From Ailurus styani (taxonomy: Eukaryota > Chordata > Mammalia > Carnivora > Ailuridae): a stretch of 64,000 nucleotides of DNA. This document shows, piece after piece, positions 1 to 64,000 of this stretch (its first letter is position 1; each line of letters begins with the position of its first letter). Position numbers and translations under genes: made by a program. The notes below the pieces were generated by a model. That model saw nothing but the letters and a program-made list of their open reading frames with translations. It ran no database searches and had not been told where the DNA came from. The stretch covers positions 986,321 to 1,050,320 of the forward strand of contig LNAC01000275.1 in assembly GCA_002007465.1 (NCBI GenBank), given 5' to 3'.

Positions 1-461
1 TTCAGATCTCACCTTAAAGTCACCTCCCCGGAGAAGCATTCTGTGATCACCTAGACTGAAGTAGCTGTCCATCACACTTCTGTCACAACACTATTTTGCT
101 AAATTTATTTATGTTTTAGTCATCTCCCATTTAATTATCTTTCCCTGAGAGCAGAAGCCTTGTCAGTCTTTGTTCATTGCTTCTTATTTGCTCATTGCTG
201 CATACTCAGGACTTAGAATATTGCTTGGCATGTTCCCTAAGTATTTATTGAATGAATAGTCTGACATTGTGCATGAATTTTTACTTTTAGAATTTCTTAA
301 AACAGGAAATTCTGCTGTTTCATCTGTTGTTATTTGCTCCTTATACTGTTTCCCATTTAGATTCTGAGGCAGGAAATACTTCCGTGTACTTTCAGTTCCC
401 ATATTTTTCATTTTCAAAGCTCTTTCATTGGTGTTGGTCAAAGGAACTGTTTTATAAGTAC

Positions 462-1074
462 TTTTTTTTTTTTAAGACTTCCATATTTTAGAAAGAGAAA
501 GTGTATGAGCTGGGAGGAGGGTCAGAGGGAGAGAGAGAAGCAGACTCCCCACTGAATGCGGAGCCTGATGCAGGGCTCAAGCCCATGACCCTGAGATCAT
601 GACCTGAGCTGAAACCACAAGTTAGACACTATATACATACAATGGAATATTATTCAGCCATAAAAAAGAATGAAATCTTGCATTTACAGAGATGTGGATG
701 GAACTAGAGGGTATTATGCTACACGAAATAAGTCAGAGAAAGACAAATACCATATGAATTCACTTGTGGAATTTAAGAAACAAAACAGATGAACATAAGG
801 GAAGGGAAGGAAAAATAAGACAAAAAGACAAACCGTAAGAGACTCTTAACTATAGGAAACTGAGGATTGTTGGAAGGGAGGCTGGTGGAAGGATGAGGTA
901 ACTGGGTGATGGACATTAAAGAGGGCACTTGAAGTAATGAGTACTGGGTATTCTACGCAGCTGATAAATCACTAAAGTCTATCTCTGAAACTAGTAATAT
1001 AGTATATGTTAATTAAATTGAATATAAGTAAAAAATTAAAAAAAAAGAGTTGGACACTTAACTGAACCATCCCT
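462..1074 (-). repeat. SINEC copy interrupted by an L1 insertion
   Basis: Antisense carnivore SINE in two parts, 462-630 and 1048-1074: T-run, GA-rich middle, 'gatcatgacctgagctg' box, then the tRNA head remnant after the L1. Confidence 0.8.
631..1047 (+). mobile_element. 5'-truncated L1 3' end inside the SINE
   Basis: Carnivore L1 end (ORF2 tail 'atggatgg' region, 3'UTR, A-rich tail). Flanked by an 11-base duplication agttRgacact (620-630 and 1048-1058, one mismatch). Confidence 0.8.
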
Positions 1075-1084
1075 TGTTTTTTTA

Positions 1085-1740
1085 TAATAGACCTTATTTT
1101 ATAAAGTAGTTTTAGATTTACAGAAAAATATCTCAGAAAGTACAGTGTTCCCAGACATTCCCTCCCTCTGGATCTCCTCTCCCCAGTTTCCTCTTTTAAT
1201 ATCTTGCATTAGTATGGTACATTTTTTAAAATTGATGAACCAGAAGTGACTCATTATTATTAACTAAAGTCCATTGTTTACATTAGGACTTATTCTTTCT
1301 GTTGTATATTCTTTGGGGTTTGACATGTGTATTATCATGTATCCACCTTGACAGTATCGTGCAGAATAGCCTCACTCCCTAAAAATTCCCTGCCTTCTAC
1401 CTCCCTGCCTCCTGCAGCCACTTAACGTTTTTATTGTTTGCATAGCGTCATAAGGTTGGAATCCTACAGTATATAGCCTTTTAAACACTGGCTTGTTTCA
1501 TTTAGTAATATGCATTTAAGGTTCCTCCATGGTTTTGGTGGCTTGAGAGCTCATTTCTTTTTGCAGTTTCATAATATTCCATTGTATATGGATATACCCT
1601 GGTTTATCCATTCACCTCTTGAAGGACATCAGAAATAGACAGTATTTGACAGTTATGAATAGAGCCGCTAAAAACATTCAAGTACAGATTTTTCTGTGGA
1701 CATGTTTTCAACTCATTGGTATAAGTACCTAATATTTTCT
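1085..1740 (-). mobile_element. L1 (old, mammalian) 3' fragment
   Basis: Reverse of the familiar L1M 3' region, including 'ttgaaggacatc' and 'gaatagagccgctaaaaacattc' type phrases. No coding capacity. Confidence 0.6.
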
Positions 1741-2201
1741 TATTGTTTACTATTAATTGCCTATTTTGTTTTTTCTTTGTCCCTCCTGTAAGCTCTGTGT
1801 GGGAGGGGCTAGTTTATTTGTTGATAATATCTCCACTACCTAAAACAGTGCCCAACATTGTGGTGGGCACTCAGTAGATATTTGTCGAAGTTTATTTTTA
1901 AAAGTGTGTACCATCCAAGATAACATAAAGGACATGTAGTGACAAATTTACTTTTAATTGCCTCATTTTTTTTGTATGTGCAGAGTTTATGATTTATTCA
2001 CAAGACACAGTAGCTCCTAAAAAATCCTGCCATTGTTAAGAAAACAGGCAATGAGAATCTTGAAAGTTGTAATCTTTTTAACTGCATTTCAACTTAGGTA
2101 GAGCCTACTGAGTCTGGTATAAAGGAAGAAAAATCCAACTCATTTTTTCCCCCTTACTTTCTTCCACCCACAGCTTTTGCATTAGTTTATAATAATATTC
2201 T

Positions 2202-2379
2202 TTTATTTTATTTTATTTATTTGACAGAGAGATCACAAGTAGCAGAGAGGCAGGCAGAGAGAGAGGAGGAAGCAGGCTCCCTGCTGAGCAGAGAGCCCAA
2301 TGTGGGGGTCGATCCCAGGACCCTGAGATGACCTGAGCTGAAGGCAGAGGCTTAACCCACTGAGCCACCCAGGCGCCCC
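2202..2379 (-). mobile_element. SINEC copy
   Basis: Antisense, full length, with tRNA head 'tgagccacccaggcgcccc'. Directly abuts the next SINE. Confidence 0.9.
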
Positions 2380-2576
2380 TTCTTTTTTTTTTTTTTAAAG
2401 ATTTTATTTATTTGACAGAGACACAGCGATAGAGGGAACACAAGCAGAAGGAGTGGGAGAGGGAAAAGCAGGCTTCCCGCCAAGGAGGGAGCCCAATGCA
2501 GGGCTCCACCCAGGACCCTGGGATCATGACCTGAGCCTAAGGCAGACGCTTAACGACTGAGCCATCCAGGCACCCC
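2380..2576 (-). mobile_element. SINEC copy, tandem with the preceding one
   Basis: Antisense, older subtype by its more diverged body. The pair together is flanked by the 14-base duplication tataataatattct (2188-2201, 2577-2590). Confidence 0.9.
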
Positions 2577-2877
2577 TATAATAATATTCTAATATTGACA
2601 AGGTTTATAACTTAGATTTTGTATTGCCTCTGTAATTGGCATGACTGTGTTATCTTAGTTCTATACTGAAGTAGATCCCTAATGATCACTGAGCTCATTC
2701 TTTCTCCCATTCTTGAATTCTGTATTGGTTTATTTGTAGATTGGCTGGAGTTGGTTTCTCCTGTAGCACGCCCTTGGTGTGTGTGTGTGTGTTTGGTGAG
2801 GCAGTCTTAGGCTCTGGTGTTTTGTTCTTTTTTTCATCAAGTTCTTTAATGTTTGTGTATATGTATTTATCTCTTAA

Positions 2878-18085
<15,208 letters not shown>

Positions 18086-18379
18086 ATCCATAGCTTTTGG
18101 TTGTATTTAATTTCTTAAAGTTACAGGCTTATTAGCATTACAAACATTACCCAGAAATATTTGTGTGTAAGAAATAGAGGAACATCCCTGCATCCTGGAG
18201 CTCAGCTCATCCCAAAACATTGCCTGTGTGAAGCATCTAAAAATCATCAAGTAAGCCAAAGAAACTGAGCAGACCCTGGAGTTAGATAGCATAAGCATCC
18301 TGTAGCCTCAGTGGTTTTCTCATAGGGGATTCTGCTTATGCAGCTTTTCTTTTAGTCAGAGTTCTAAAAAGCTTGGTTA

Positions 18380-19110
18380 TCTCTTTTCTAAGCACAATTT
18401 TGAGATGTTTAAATTTTAGTGTGATGTATGGTTCAAGTTTCACTTTCCATACATTTATCCAGGTGTTTCACCATCATTTGAAAAAACTATCAGATTGCCT
18501 GTTCACTCAGTTCACCATTATTTGCCATGGGTCTTTTTCTGGACTCTGTTCCATTCCATAGTTACGTTTGTCCTAACGCCAATACCACACTGTCTTGAAA
18601 GTTGTAGCTTTGTAGTAAATTTTGAAATCAGGTAATGGCAGGCCTTCGTCTTTGTCCTTTTTAAAACTTGTTTTGGTTATTCCAGGGCTTTGGCATTTAC
18701 ATGTAAGATTTAGTACTAACTGTGTTTCTACAAAAAAATTTTTTGGGATGTTGATTGGAATTGCACCGAATCCATAGATTAATTTGTAGACTTGACATAT
18801 CTCCTTCTCTCCCTTTGAAGGTTGATTGTGTATGGTTTCCACCACCTTTTGGTTGCTCTCCAGTGGTTTGAAATAGATTTTGTAACATTTTTGTTCTGTG
18901 TTCATAACTATCTGTAGGAGGGTTAGTCCAGTACACTCTATCCTTAAGAGAATCAAGAACACATATGAATATCATAGGAAAATTTCTAGTCACTGTTTCC
19001 ACTTTTTTTTTCCTAAGTCAGTTCTAGCAAAGTATTTATTTTTTTCTCCTAGGAATTTGACCATTTTGTCTAAGTTTTCAAGATTGTTGGCACATAGTAG
19101 TATTTTTCTG
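18380..19110 (-). mobile_element. L1 fragment, ORF2 3' region
   Basis: Reverse of ORF2 text, including 'ttgattggaattgcaccgaa' followed by 'tccatagattaatttg', a hallmark of the L1 ORF2 C-terminal part. Broken by stops. Confidence 0.7.
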
Positions 19111-19399
19111 AATTTTTAAAGGGTCTTTAAATTTTTCTGTAATTTTTCTGAAATTTTAAAGGGTCTTTTTTTATGGAAGTTTTGGGATGAACACAATTAG
19201 TTAAACTATACCTGTCATCCAAGTACAACTCATGATCACTAGTTTCATCTACTGTTTCCCCACTTATCACTCCTCAACACTGATTCTTATGAAGAATGAC
19301 ATAGGTATTTCCTCTGTAAGTTTCAGTTAAAGTAACTCAAAGAAATTTCTAAAATAGTATATTTACTCTTTCAAATATATAATCATCCCTCTCTGCTGA

Positions 19400-20395
19400 G
19401 AGAGCCAAGAAATAATGCTATCCCGGTAGTAATGAGTGTACCTAAAGTAAGTTCTTGGTTTCTGATGCCACTCCAATAGAAGGATCTCAAGACTCCTTGG
19501 AGATCTGTAGGACTGGGGCAGGAAATAATATGAGATGAGATGCCTGGAGCACCTTACAGTGCCAGAAAGTAAGGACGTACTTTAAAAGCAAACACATGAT
19601 GATGGGAGGTACATCAAAGGATATAGAAGCCAACTGAAAGAATTCCCAATAGCCAAAACTGGAATCATTTGAGCAACGAAGTAATGTAGTGTTGGATTAT
19701 ATCCCAATCTATGAAATAACTTGAGTTCATGGTCTGACCTAATGAATCATTGAATATATAAATGGAGAGTAAATCTGCAGAATTTTAAGTAATTTATATG
19801 GATATTCCACTTTCAAGAAGATGAGCATAACTCCCCACCCCTTAAGTGTGGGCTGTGCTTAGTGACTCCTTTCCAAGATGTATAGCATGGAAAGGGGGTT
19901 AAAGGAGTAACTACAGTGGAGAAATCTGACTGACAGCACCTCAGCCAGGTGATGAGGGTTAAACAAGCATGTCACATTGATAGTATGTACCTCCAAATGG
20001 GAATGGCATTTTACCTGTTTGGTCTTCTTTCCAAAAATCCACAACCCCAGTTTAGTCATAGGAGAAACATCAGGCAACTCCCAGTTGAAGGACAGTACTG
20101 AAAACTGTCAAGAGCATGAAAAACAAGGGAAGTCTGAGAACCTTAGTCTAGAGAGACTAAGGAGACATGTCGACTAAATATAATGTCTCCAGGATAGACC
20201 TCTTGAACAGAAAAAGGATGCCAAGTAAAAAGTCCAAGGAAGTATGCACTCTAGTTATGGATTAGTGTTGATTTATTAATTGTAACAAGTGATGATAAAA
20301 GGAGAAACGGTGTTGGGCATATGGCAACTCTGTACCAATTTAGTTTTTTCTGTAAATTCAAGTATTAGAAAATAAAATTTATTTAAAAATATATA
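19400..20395 (+). repeat. L1M-like 3' untranslated region
   Basis: Ends 'ctgtaaattcaagtattag' then an AT-rich tail, resembling old L1 3' ends; upstream 'ggaaataatatgagatgaga' and 'gaaaaacaagggaagtctga' phrases recur across mammals. Confidence 0.5.
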
Positions 20396-20524
20396 TAACC
20401 ATATTTCAAGTATCACACTGAAAGGCAAAGCAGTTCTTAATATCAAATACCCAGTCACTTTCCAGATCTTCCACATTAACTTTTTTTTCCACCTGAGTTT
20501 GTTGGTAAAAAGATCCAAGCCTGA

Positions 20525-20731
20525 CGGGCGCCTGGGTGGCTCAGTGGGTTAATGCCTCTGCTTTCGGCTCAGGTCATGATCTCAGGGTCCTGGGATCGAG
20601 GCCCGCATCGGGCTCCCTGCTCAGCGGGGAGCCTGCTTCCCCCTCTCTCTCTCTGCCTGCCTCTCTGCCTCCTTGTGATCTCTCTCCCTCTGTGAAATAA
20701 ATAAATAAAATCTTTAAAAAAAAATAAAAAA
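20525..20731 (+). mobile_element. SINEC copy
   Basis: Complete and little diverged, A-rich tail. I could not see a clear TSD. Confidence 0.9.
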
Positions 20732-20800
20732 ATGAAATTTTTGAAAATGGTTAAATGTAAAGACATGGTTTAAACTGTGTTTTTATCATTGTCTNTTTTT

Positions 20801-20832
<32 letters not shown>

Positions 20833-21209
20833 GCAGGCAATTATTGAAGATACCAGGTTTTAGATTCCATAGAGTTTCCAGTATTCTGAAATTTTGTTAA
20901 ATGCATTCCTGTAAGGTCATTTTATTTCATTTGTGCCTCTGTTCCTTTATTTCTTTTAAACTGAGAGTTGTAGTTTAATGATTTTTTTTTAAGTTTGATC
21001 TATCAACAGTAGAGAAAGATGGTTGAAACCTCCCTCTGTGAAGATGAGTTTACCAGTTTCTCCCTGCAGATTTACAAATGTGCTTCATGTATATTTAAAG
21101 CTTAAGAAGTGCTTGCATGCATTAAGTTACCCTATTTTATAGTGATTTCATGTACTGACTCCAATCCTACTAACACTTTTTGTCTTAGATAAATAAAATA
21201 AGTTGTTTT

Positions 21210-21432
21210 TTGTTTTTTTTGTTTTTTTTGTTTTTTTTTAAAGATTTTATTTATTCATTTGACACAGAGAGAGATCACAAGCAGGCAGAGAGGCAGGCAG
21301 AGAGAGAGGAGAGAGGAGGAAGCAGGCTCCCTGCTGAGCAGAGAGCCTGATGTGGGCCTCGATCCCAGGACCCTGGGATCATGACCTGAGCCGAAGGCAG
21401 CGGCTTTAACCCACTGAGCCACCCAGGCGCCC
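21210..21432 (-). mobile_element. SINEC copy with 13-base TSD
   Basis: Flanked by aataagttgtttt (21197-21209, 21433-21445). Long (T8G)n tail. Confidence 0.95.
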
Positions 21433-22199
21433 AATAAGTTGTTTTATCTAGTATGAACAGAGCTAGACTAGCTCTTTTTTGGTTTATGTATGTCTAATAC
21501 CTCTTTTCATTCTTTGGTGCTCTTATGCTTTAAGTGTAGATATACCTGGAATCTTTTTTTTTTTTAATGCAATTGCCAACCTTTACCTTGCATTCAGCTC
21601 ATTTATATTCATTTCAATTATTGATCTATTTGGACCCTATTTCTCCATTCTACAAAGTTTGAACCACTTTTGATTCCCTTTGTACTATTGCTTTAAATTG
21701 ATAACTGTATTTCTTCCCGTAATAAGAACTTCCGCCTGCTTAATGAACATTTCCCCATTCCTACCCCCCAAAACTCCTATAATGTCAATTCATAGACCTT
21801 TCAATTCTGGGTTAGAGAGAGACATTTTCTCTTAGGTTTTGTTGTTTTTTAAGACAAGCTTTCCAAGGTTTCTGTTAACCTTTACTTCATATACCTCTTG
21901 CCATTTCTCCTGAGTTTCTCTCTTCAGGTAGAAACTATATACACTGTGGTCTGCTAGGCATAAATTCATTTTTAAAAAATAAATTACAATAAGTCATGCC
22001 TGTGGAAAGTGTATGAAACACCTACAGTTTAAAGAATAATTTGTAAACAAACACCTATGTTATCACTAGGTAGTTCAAGAAAAATAATATTGCCAGCAGC
22101 TCCCCTTCCCACTGATAGGCCTCTTCTGGATTATTTTCCCATTTTTCCCTCCAGAAAACTACCTTGTGCCTTTTATGGTCATCACTAACTTGTTTTGCC

Positions 22200-22510
22200 T
22201 CTCACCAGTTGGGTGATCTTGGGCATGTTGTTGGGCCTCTTGCAGTTTGTTTCCTCACCTATAAAAAAGGGACGGATTTGCCCCTGGAGAGGATGAGTAG
22301 CTCTCAATTAAAAGCACTGTGGTTAAAACCACATGAAACTAGTTTGTCAGGTTCAAGTCTCAACTCTACTCCATAGAGGCTGCGTGATGTTAGGTGGTTC
22401 ACTCAGCCTGTCTCTCACTTTCTGTTTGTGAACTGATGATGATAACAGCACTCACCCTTAGGGTCGTTACGAGGAGATGAGACAAAGTGTGTAAGAACAC
22501 TTAGAACACC
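22200..22510 (+). repeat. MIR copies
   Basis: Two MIR-like cores: 'tgatcttgggcatgttgttg' about 22210 and 'gatgatgataacagcactca' about 22435, with the usual 'ctcacctataaaa' phrase. Confidence 0.55.
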
Positions 22511-22549
22511 ATCCAGAATATAAAAAATACCATTTTTAAAAAATGCTAG

Positions 22550-22731
22550 GGTTGCCTGGCTGACATAGGTTAGGTGTCTGAGTCTTGGTTTTGACTCAGG
22601 TTGTGATCTCACAGTTGTGAGATCAAGCCCTGTGTCAGGGTTCATGCTCAGCGCAGAGTTCACTTGAAATTCTCTCCCTCTCCCTGCCCCTTCGGCTTGT
22701 GCTCTCTTTTGAGTAAAAAATAAATCTTTTA
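22550..22731 (+). mobile_element. Old SINEC copy with 12-base TSD
   Basis: Diverged head 'ttgcctggctgacatagg'; TSD aaaaaatgctag at 22538-22549 and 22732-22743. Confidence 0.85.
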
Positions 22732-22984
22732 AAAAAATGCTAGTTATTATTCATAATGCTTTGTGTATATGGAAGGATGGGAGGTAGTGGGGGGTGATAT
22801 TAATGCATGGAAATTGCTTAAAAAATAGTGTATATTTATGGAAGATTTTTTTCAGTTTTAAATAGGTAGCCAAAAGAATTCTGAGTCTTTTTGACCTTTC
22901 GTCTACTCTGTTTCCCTACACCTCACTTCCTACCATTAAAAAGATATTACAGAGACTTTCTGTAAGTAAAGTGATGTTTTCTTC

Positions 22985-23630
22985 TTTTTTATTGAAATAA
23001 GATTCACATAAAATTGACCATTTTAACAATTTCACAGTGTACAAGTCAGTGATTTTAAGTGCTGTATATTCACAAATTTATATCACCATGACCACTGCCT
23101 AATTCTGGAACATTTTCATCACCCCAAAACGAAGCCCATTCCCCGTAGCAGTTATTCTCTGTTCCTCCCCACCCCTAGTAACCGTTAATCTACTTTCTCT
23201 ATTGGTTTGCCTATTCTGGACACTTCATATAAATGGATTCGTATGGCATGTGGCCTTTTGTGCCCGACTGCTTTCACTTAACAGTGTTTTCACGGTTCAG
23301 GTAGCGTGTTTCAGAACTTCTTTCCTTTTAACAAATGGTATTCCATTGTATGGATAGATCACATTTTGTTTACCTAGTCATCAGTTAATAAACATTTGGG
23401 TTGTTTCCACCTTTTAGCTATTATGAATAATGGTGTGATGAACATGTGTGTACAAGTTTTTATGTGAACATATATTTTCAGTTCTCGAGGGTCTATACCT
23501 AGGAGTGGAATTGCTGGGTCCTCTGGCAATTCTGGAGTTAAATTTTTGGAGAACCATCAAATTGTTTTCCACAGCAGCTGGACCATTTTACTTTTCCATG
23601 TATGAGGGTTCAGTTGCTCCACCAAAGCGG
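22985..23630 (-). mobile_element. L1M 3'UTR fragment
   Basis: Reverse of L1 3' end: 'ttgaccattttaacaatttc' near the T-rich start and 'gagaaccatcaaattgtttt' near the other end. Confidence 0.75.
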
Positions 23631-25724
23631 CATGTTTTTGAGTCAAATACAGCTTTCGGTGCTTGGCTCAGCATCTTACAACTAATGCTGAATTATACAG
23701 ATGAGTAGATTTCATTGTAAAGTCCTGTCCAGTGGTTTGCTGGCAGAGGCCATGTTTCCTTCTGGAAGAAAATGGCAATTTCCAAAGTACCGTAATGCAA
23801 AGAGAGAAAAGAGAAGACCAAGGGAGAATCTTTGGCCTTCGTTGTAGTTTATGTGAGAGAAGCCTACTGTGGTGGGCAGTGTGCAGGACACGGGATTCCA
23901 GCATGAATCCCAGTGAGCCCAGGACGCCATTGATCCCCCATGCTGACTGCCTCCCATAGTCTCTAAGTAGTGCTAATTAGGAGTCTTCAGGGGGCTCCAC
24001 ACCAGAGCTATTTTAGATAGAAATTTGGCTCCTAAGATTGTTGAAGCCCCCATGCCTCTAAAGAGTAAGTAAAAAGGAATTCAAGGAAATGTAAAACATG
24101 TTTTAATATCTCATACCTGACTCTACTGAGGAATGTTAAAAAAGGAATTTACGTTTTTGGCTTTCAGCTGAAGCACCATTTCTCTGCTTTTTTATTGCAG
24201 CATTTTCTTTCCTTTGTAACTTATATAGATTTTTGTTTGCAGTTCAAATTAATTTTTTATTTTAATCAAGATACAGAGTGAGACAGTGCAGCAATGGCAA
24301 TAATTCTCATTTCAAATATGAGCACCATATACTCTTGAAAAAGAATTTTCTTAGTCTGAAAAACCCATGGCAGTACATGGTCAGCTTTGTGCTGCTTCTG
24401 CTTAATCAGCCTTTATGGGTATCTTTAAATGTTCCCAAACATGAGAAGTCCCAAGAGTGGTCTTTTTTTTTTTTTTTTTAATGGTTGAAATGTGTCTCCT
24501 GAAAATGGAATATTTAAATTGTAGCCTGCCACTTTCCCTACCACAGTAATGGGAATTTACTGAATAGGAAGCAATTTCAGCATTTAAATGTGCTGATGGG
24601 ATGTTTCTTAATCACTTTAATGAGTTTCATGCAACTAGAAATGGAATAGAATTTTCAATGGAAATATAATTAAATAGAAAAGTCATTTCCTATACTTATA
24701 ATTTCTACCTGATCATTCCTTTACTCACCACCTTAGAGAAAGTGTGCCTCACAGACTTAGAGTAATATTATTACACACACATATTTGCATCATTCACTTA
24801 GATCATTAGAGCTGAAAACAATATAAATATGCAATAAATTTTGTTGCAAATCAAATGCAGCAAGGCAAAGTAAAGCTTCAAATCTACATTTTTTCTTTTA
24901 AAATCTGATATATTTACTAATTTCACCTGATTTTTTCTTGAATTGGCAATTTCTTGCCTGAATCTAGATTGGTCTTTTAATTATGCCTTTTCAATCTGGC
25001 CTGTTTAAGAATTCTCAGGGGAAGAAGTATCATGAGTCAGTAAAAACTATAAAAGAACTTTGGAAATCCTCTTGGTTCTCTCTCATGTTTGAATGATTTT
25101 ACTGAGAAATAGTAAAAGAGAAAGTTTTACCACTCCTGCATTCTGATGCCAAAACAATTTAAATTTAATTTGTTCTTATTATTTAAATGTAGTTACTGAT
25201 TCACTGTTGAAAGTTTAATTTTTAAGATTAATATACTGCTTTTGAGAATCTAGCAGGCATTCTGGAAGAAGTCATATTTAAAAATCTGAAATAGGGAGCT
25301 TGTGTCTTTTAATTTCATTTATAAATTGTCAGAAGGGCTTGCTATTCATTTAATTAATACAGTCCAGGTGGATTTACTTGAACTCACATTTGGGAAGATA
25401 GTTTTAGGTTTGTAGATAGGCAAGTGGTTTGAAGCACATTCTCAACTGATAGCTGTTTTTCCTTGTGTTTTAAAATATAAAGCAAGATGGAGTTGAGGTA
25501 TAGACCTTCACCCACGTTACCTGGGCCTCCTCTTTACATATGAGACGAGGGGGCCAGCCTGCTTTCTCTCAGGCCTGCATCTTCAGTGGGACTTCCCACT
25601 GCATGGTGTGTAGATTTATATTGAATCACATTGTCTCTTCAGTGATCAGTGATGACACATGTGAGACAGTCATATCACCACGATGTGTTTCTTCTGTGAT
25701 TTATCTGTTTTTGTTTGTTTTTAA

Positions 25725-25919
25725 AGATTTTATTTATTTATTTGACACAGAGAGAGAGATTACAAGTAGGCAGAGAGGCAGGCAGAGAGAGAGGAGAGAG
25801 GAGAAAGCAGGCTTCCCGCTGAGCAGAGAGCCCGATGTGGGCCTCGATCCCAGGACCCTGGGATCATGACCTGAGCCGAAGGCAGTGGCTTTTAACCCAC
25901 TGAGCCACCCAGGCGCCCA
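25725..25919 (-). mobile_element. SINEC copy with 19-base TSD
   Basis: Flanked by gtttttgtttgtttttaaa at 25706-25724 and 25920-25938, perfect. Confidence 0.95.
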
Positions 25920-26805
25920 GTTTTTGTTTGTTTTTAAACATATACAGAGCTGCTGCTGTCTTGATCATTACTAGCCTAATAAAGCTGAATGAGTAGGAAC
26001 ATTAAATAGAAATCTGGAGTTTGGTCTTGCTAAGACCAATCTGTGTCTTGCTAAGGAAAACTAATCTGAGCTGCATTCTTTATAAAATTCAAAACCTCCT
26101 CCCAATAACGTACTAATGTCAGGGCATTTTGTAAACTGTAAATAATTCAAATGTGAGATTTTTTTTTTTAAACAAATGAATCCTGAGGCAATCTCTTTCT
26201 ATAGTTAGTCTTAATATTCACTGTCTGGTATTTATTGAAATATTTTCTTCCATTACACAATAATGTATAAAAGTATTATATGAATTACTAATTTTTTACT
26301 AATTAAAAATCAACTATTCCCAGTGCCATTATTTACTATTCTAGATGCCAGATTTAATCTCAGAGTTTGTTGTTTCCCCAAAGTTAAATTGAAAAGGAGA
26401 TGTCCTTTGTAGCTGAGGAATTGTGCAAACTCTGTTCTGCTGGGGCACCCTGAAAGTGTCAGTGGCAGATATCACGAGGAGTGGGGTGGAGGTTCTTTGT
26501 ATCAGACCTTTTCCCTAAGACAAAGCTCCTCTAGGATGTGCCGTTCAAGTAGTTTTAAATATCTCTGTCATCTTTTTTTCTTCCTCCAAAGGTAACCTCT
26601 TTGAATAGGTGTTTATTCAGTGAAGGGAAGAAGGGAAGGAGGGGGAATGATGTTTGGAAAAGAACAACAAAAGGTTTTTTCAGTCTACTTCTGAAGAGCT
26701 GGCTAGCAAGTTCAACAAATATTTGAGCCCACTAAAATCTGGGAAAGCAGAACTATGAAACTAGCTTCATTACTGGAGATGAAATATCAAGAATGAATCT
26801 GTTTT

Positions 26806-27005
26806 GGGACGCCTGGGTGGCTCAGTCAGTTCAGCTGCTGCCGTCAGCTCAGGTCATGATCCCAGCGTCCTGGGATCAAGTCCCACATAGGGCTCGCTGC
26901 TTGGCAGGGAGCCTGCTTCTCCCTCCCCCTCTGCCTACCGCTCTGCCTACTTGTGCTATCTCTCCGTCAAATAAAAATAAAATCGTAAAAAAAAAAAAAA
27001 AAATG
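26806..27005 (+). mobile_element. SINEC copy just past the FN1 poly(A) site
   Basis: TSD aatgaatctgtttt at 26792-26805 and 27006-27019. About 170 bases beyond the FN1 3' end. Confidence 0.95.
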
Positions 27006-27174
27006 AATGAATCTGTTTTTGTAGTGACAGACTTGGAAAATTTTGTACTTAAATCTCCAAGGAGCGAGCTATACACATCATAGGTTTTCAAATGTTTGCC
27101 GAGTTGAAAAGGAACATTCATGGGTATTCTTCTTCTCCCCCAAATTTCTTTATGCAAAAAAGAAGCCACGACCT

Positions 27175-63731
<36,557 letters not shown>

Positions 63732-64000
63732 CTAGAAAAAAAGATGAAACACACCAAGAAATATTTGACCCTCAGTCATGATCATCCCAAAACTCAAAAG
63801 CTTGACTGAATGTTCTAAGCCTTCCTTAAGGTTGAAACTCAGTAAAACTCAAAACCTTGGAAATGTGGGGCCATTATGAGATGGAGTGGTACACGGAACT
63901 TTGCAAAATGGGGTCAATCATGAGAAATTGCTGACTTTTTTTTCTTTTTTTGCTTGACTTTGATCCTGAGGAAAGTGGAATTTTCCAGCATGACTTTCCC
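63732..64000 (-). other. FN1 intron upstream of III-5 (partial)
   Basis: No exon or named repeat. The next upstream FN1 exon (III-4) is outside the window. Confidence 0.6.

Larger units (their letters stand above)
18086..27174. other. ATIC-FN1 intergenic region (convergent gene ends)
   Basis: About 9.1 kb between the two poly(A) sites. Holds L1 pieces (18380-19110, 22985-23630), an L1-like repeat (19400-20395), MIR copies and five SINEs. 23700-25700 and 25940-26790 show no gene; no CpG-rich block or convincing coding frame was seen. Confidence 0.7.

Noticed and set aside
184..441. 85-codon frame on the - strand
   Set aside because: Lies in an L2-like region of an ATIC intron, with no homology I know and no splice context.
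18573..18962. 129-codon - strand frame
   Set aside because: Decayed L1 ORF2 sequence and not a host gene.

Overview
The window is mammalian nuclear DNA, almost certainly from a caniform carnivore and probably a musteloid. About two dozen copies of the carnivore tRNA-Lys-derived SINE (SINEC/CAN-SINE; head 'gcgcctgggtggctcag', CT-rich middle, AAATAAATAAAATC tail) are scattered on both strands, many with perfect target-site duplications (TSDs). The species call is inference from the SINE family only.

Two protein genes lie tail to tail. ATIC (bifunctional AICAR transformylase / IMP cyclohydrolase) is on the + strand. Its last nine coding exons (2990-17979) encode residues 231-592 without a break and end at the normal C-terminus. 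Its 5' exons lie before base 1. FN1 (fibronectin) is on the - strand. Twenty-seven exons run from 63731 down to 27854, covering type III module 5 through the C-terminus, with a 3'UTR to about 27175. The 5' half of FN1 (type I-1 to I-9, type II, III-1 to III-4) lies beyond 64000.

Layout: 1-2989, ATIC intron rich in nested repeats; 2990-18085, ATIC exons and 3'UTR, with a 727-base assembly gap (8987-9713) in one intron; 18086-27174, about 9 kb of intergenic DNA made mostly of LINE, MIR and SINE copies; 27175-64000, FN1, with a 140-base gap (61361-61500) in its largest intron here. All FN1 and ATIC exon edges I placed are GT-AG, and reading phases match across every junction.

All three alternatively spliced FN1 segments are present and intact: EDB (273 nt), EDA (270 nt) and the V/IIICS region (360 nt, three nested acceptors 75 and 360 nt apart). 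Their splicing signals can be read directly: six TGCATG hexamers in the intron after EDB and a GAAGAAGA enhancer with a CAAGG element inside EDA. Adhesion sites found are RGDS in III-10, PPSRN (synergy site) in III-9, LDV in CS1, EDGIHEL in EDA, KLDAPT in III-5, IDAPS in III-14, and RGDV where human has REDV in CS5.

I found no undescribed system. The most interesting points are the second RGD in the V region, the missing human-type donor for the V64/V89 isoforms, the TGCATG cluster, a 239-bp near-identical duplication beside a single N, an orphan T-rich retroposon tail with its own TSD, and an unidentified open block followed by A22 in an FN1 intron.
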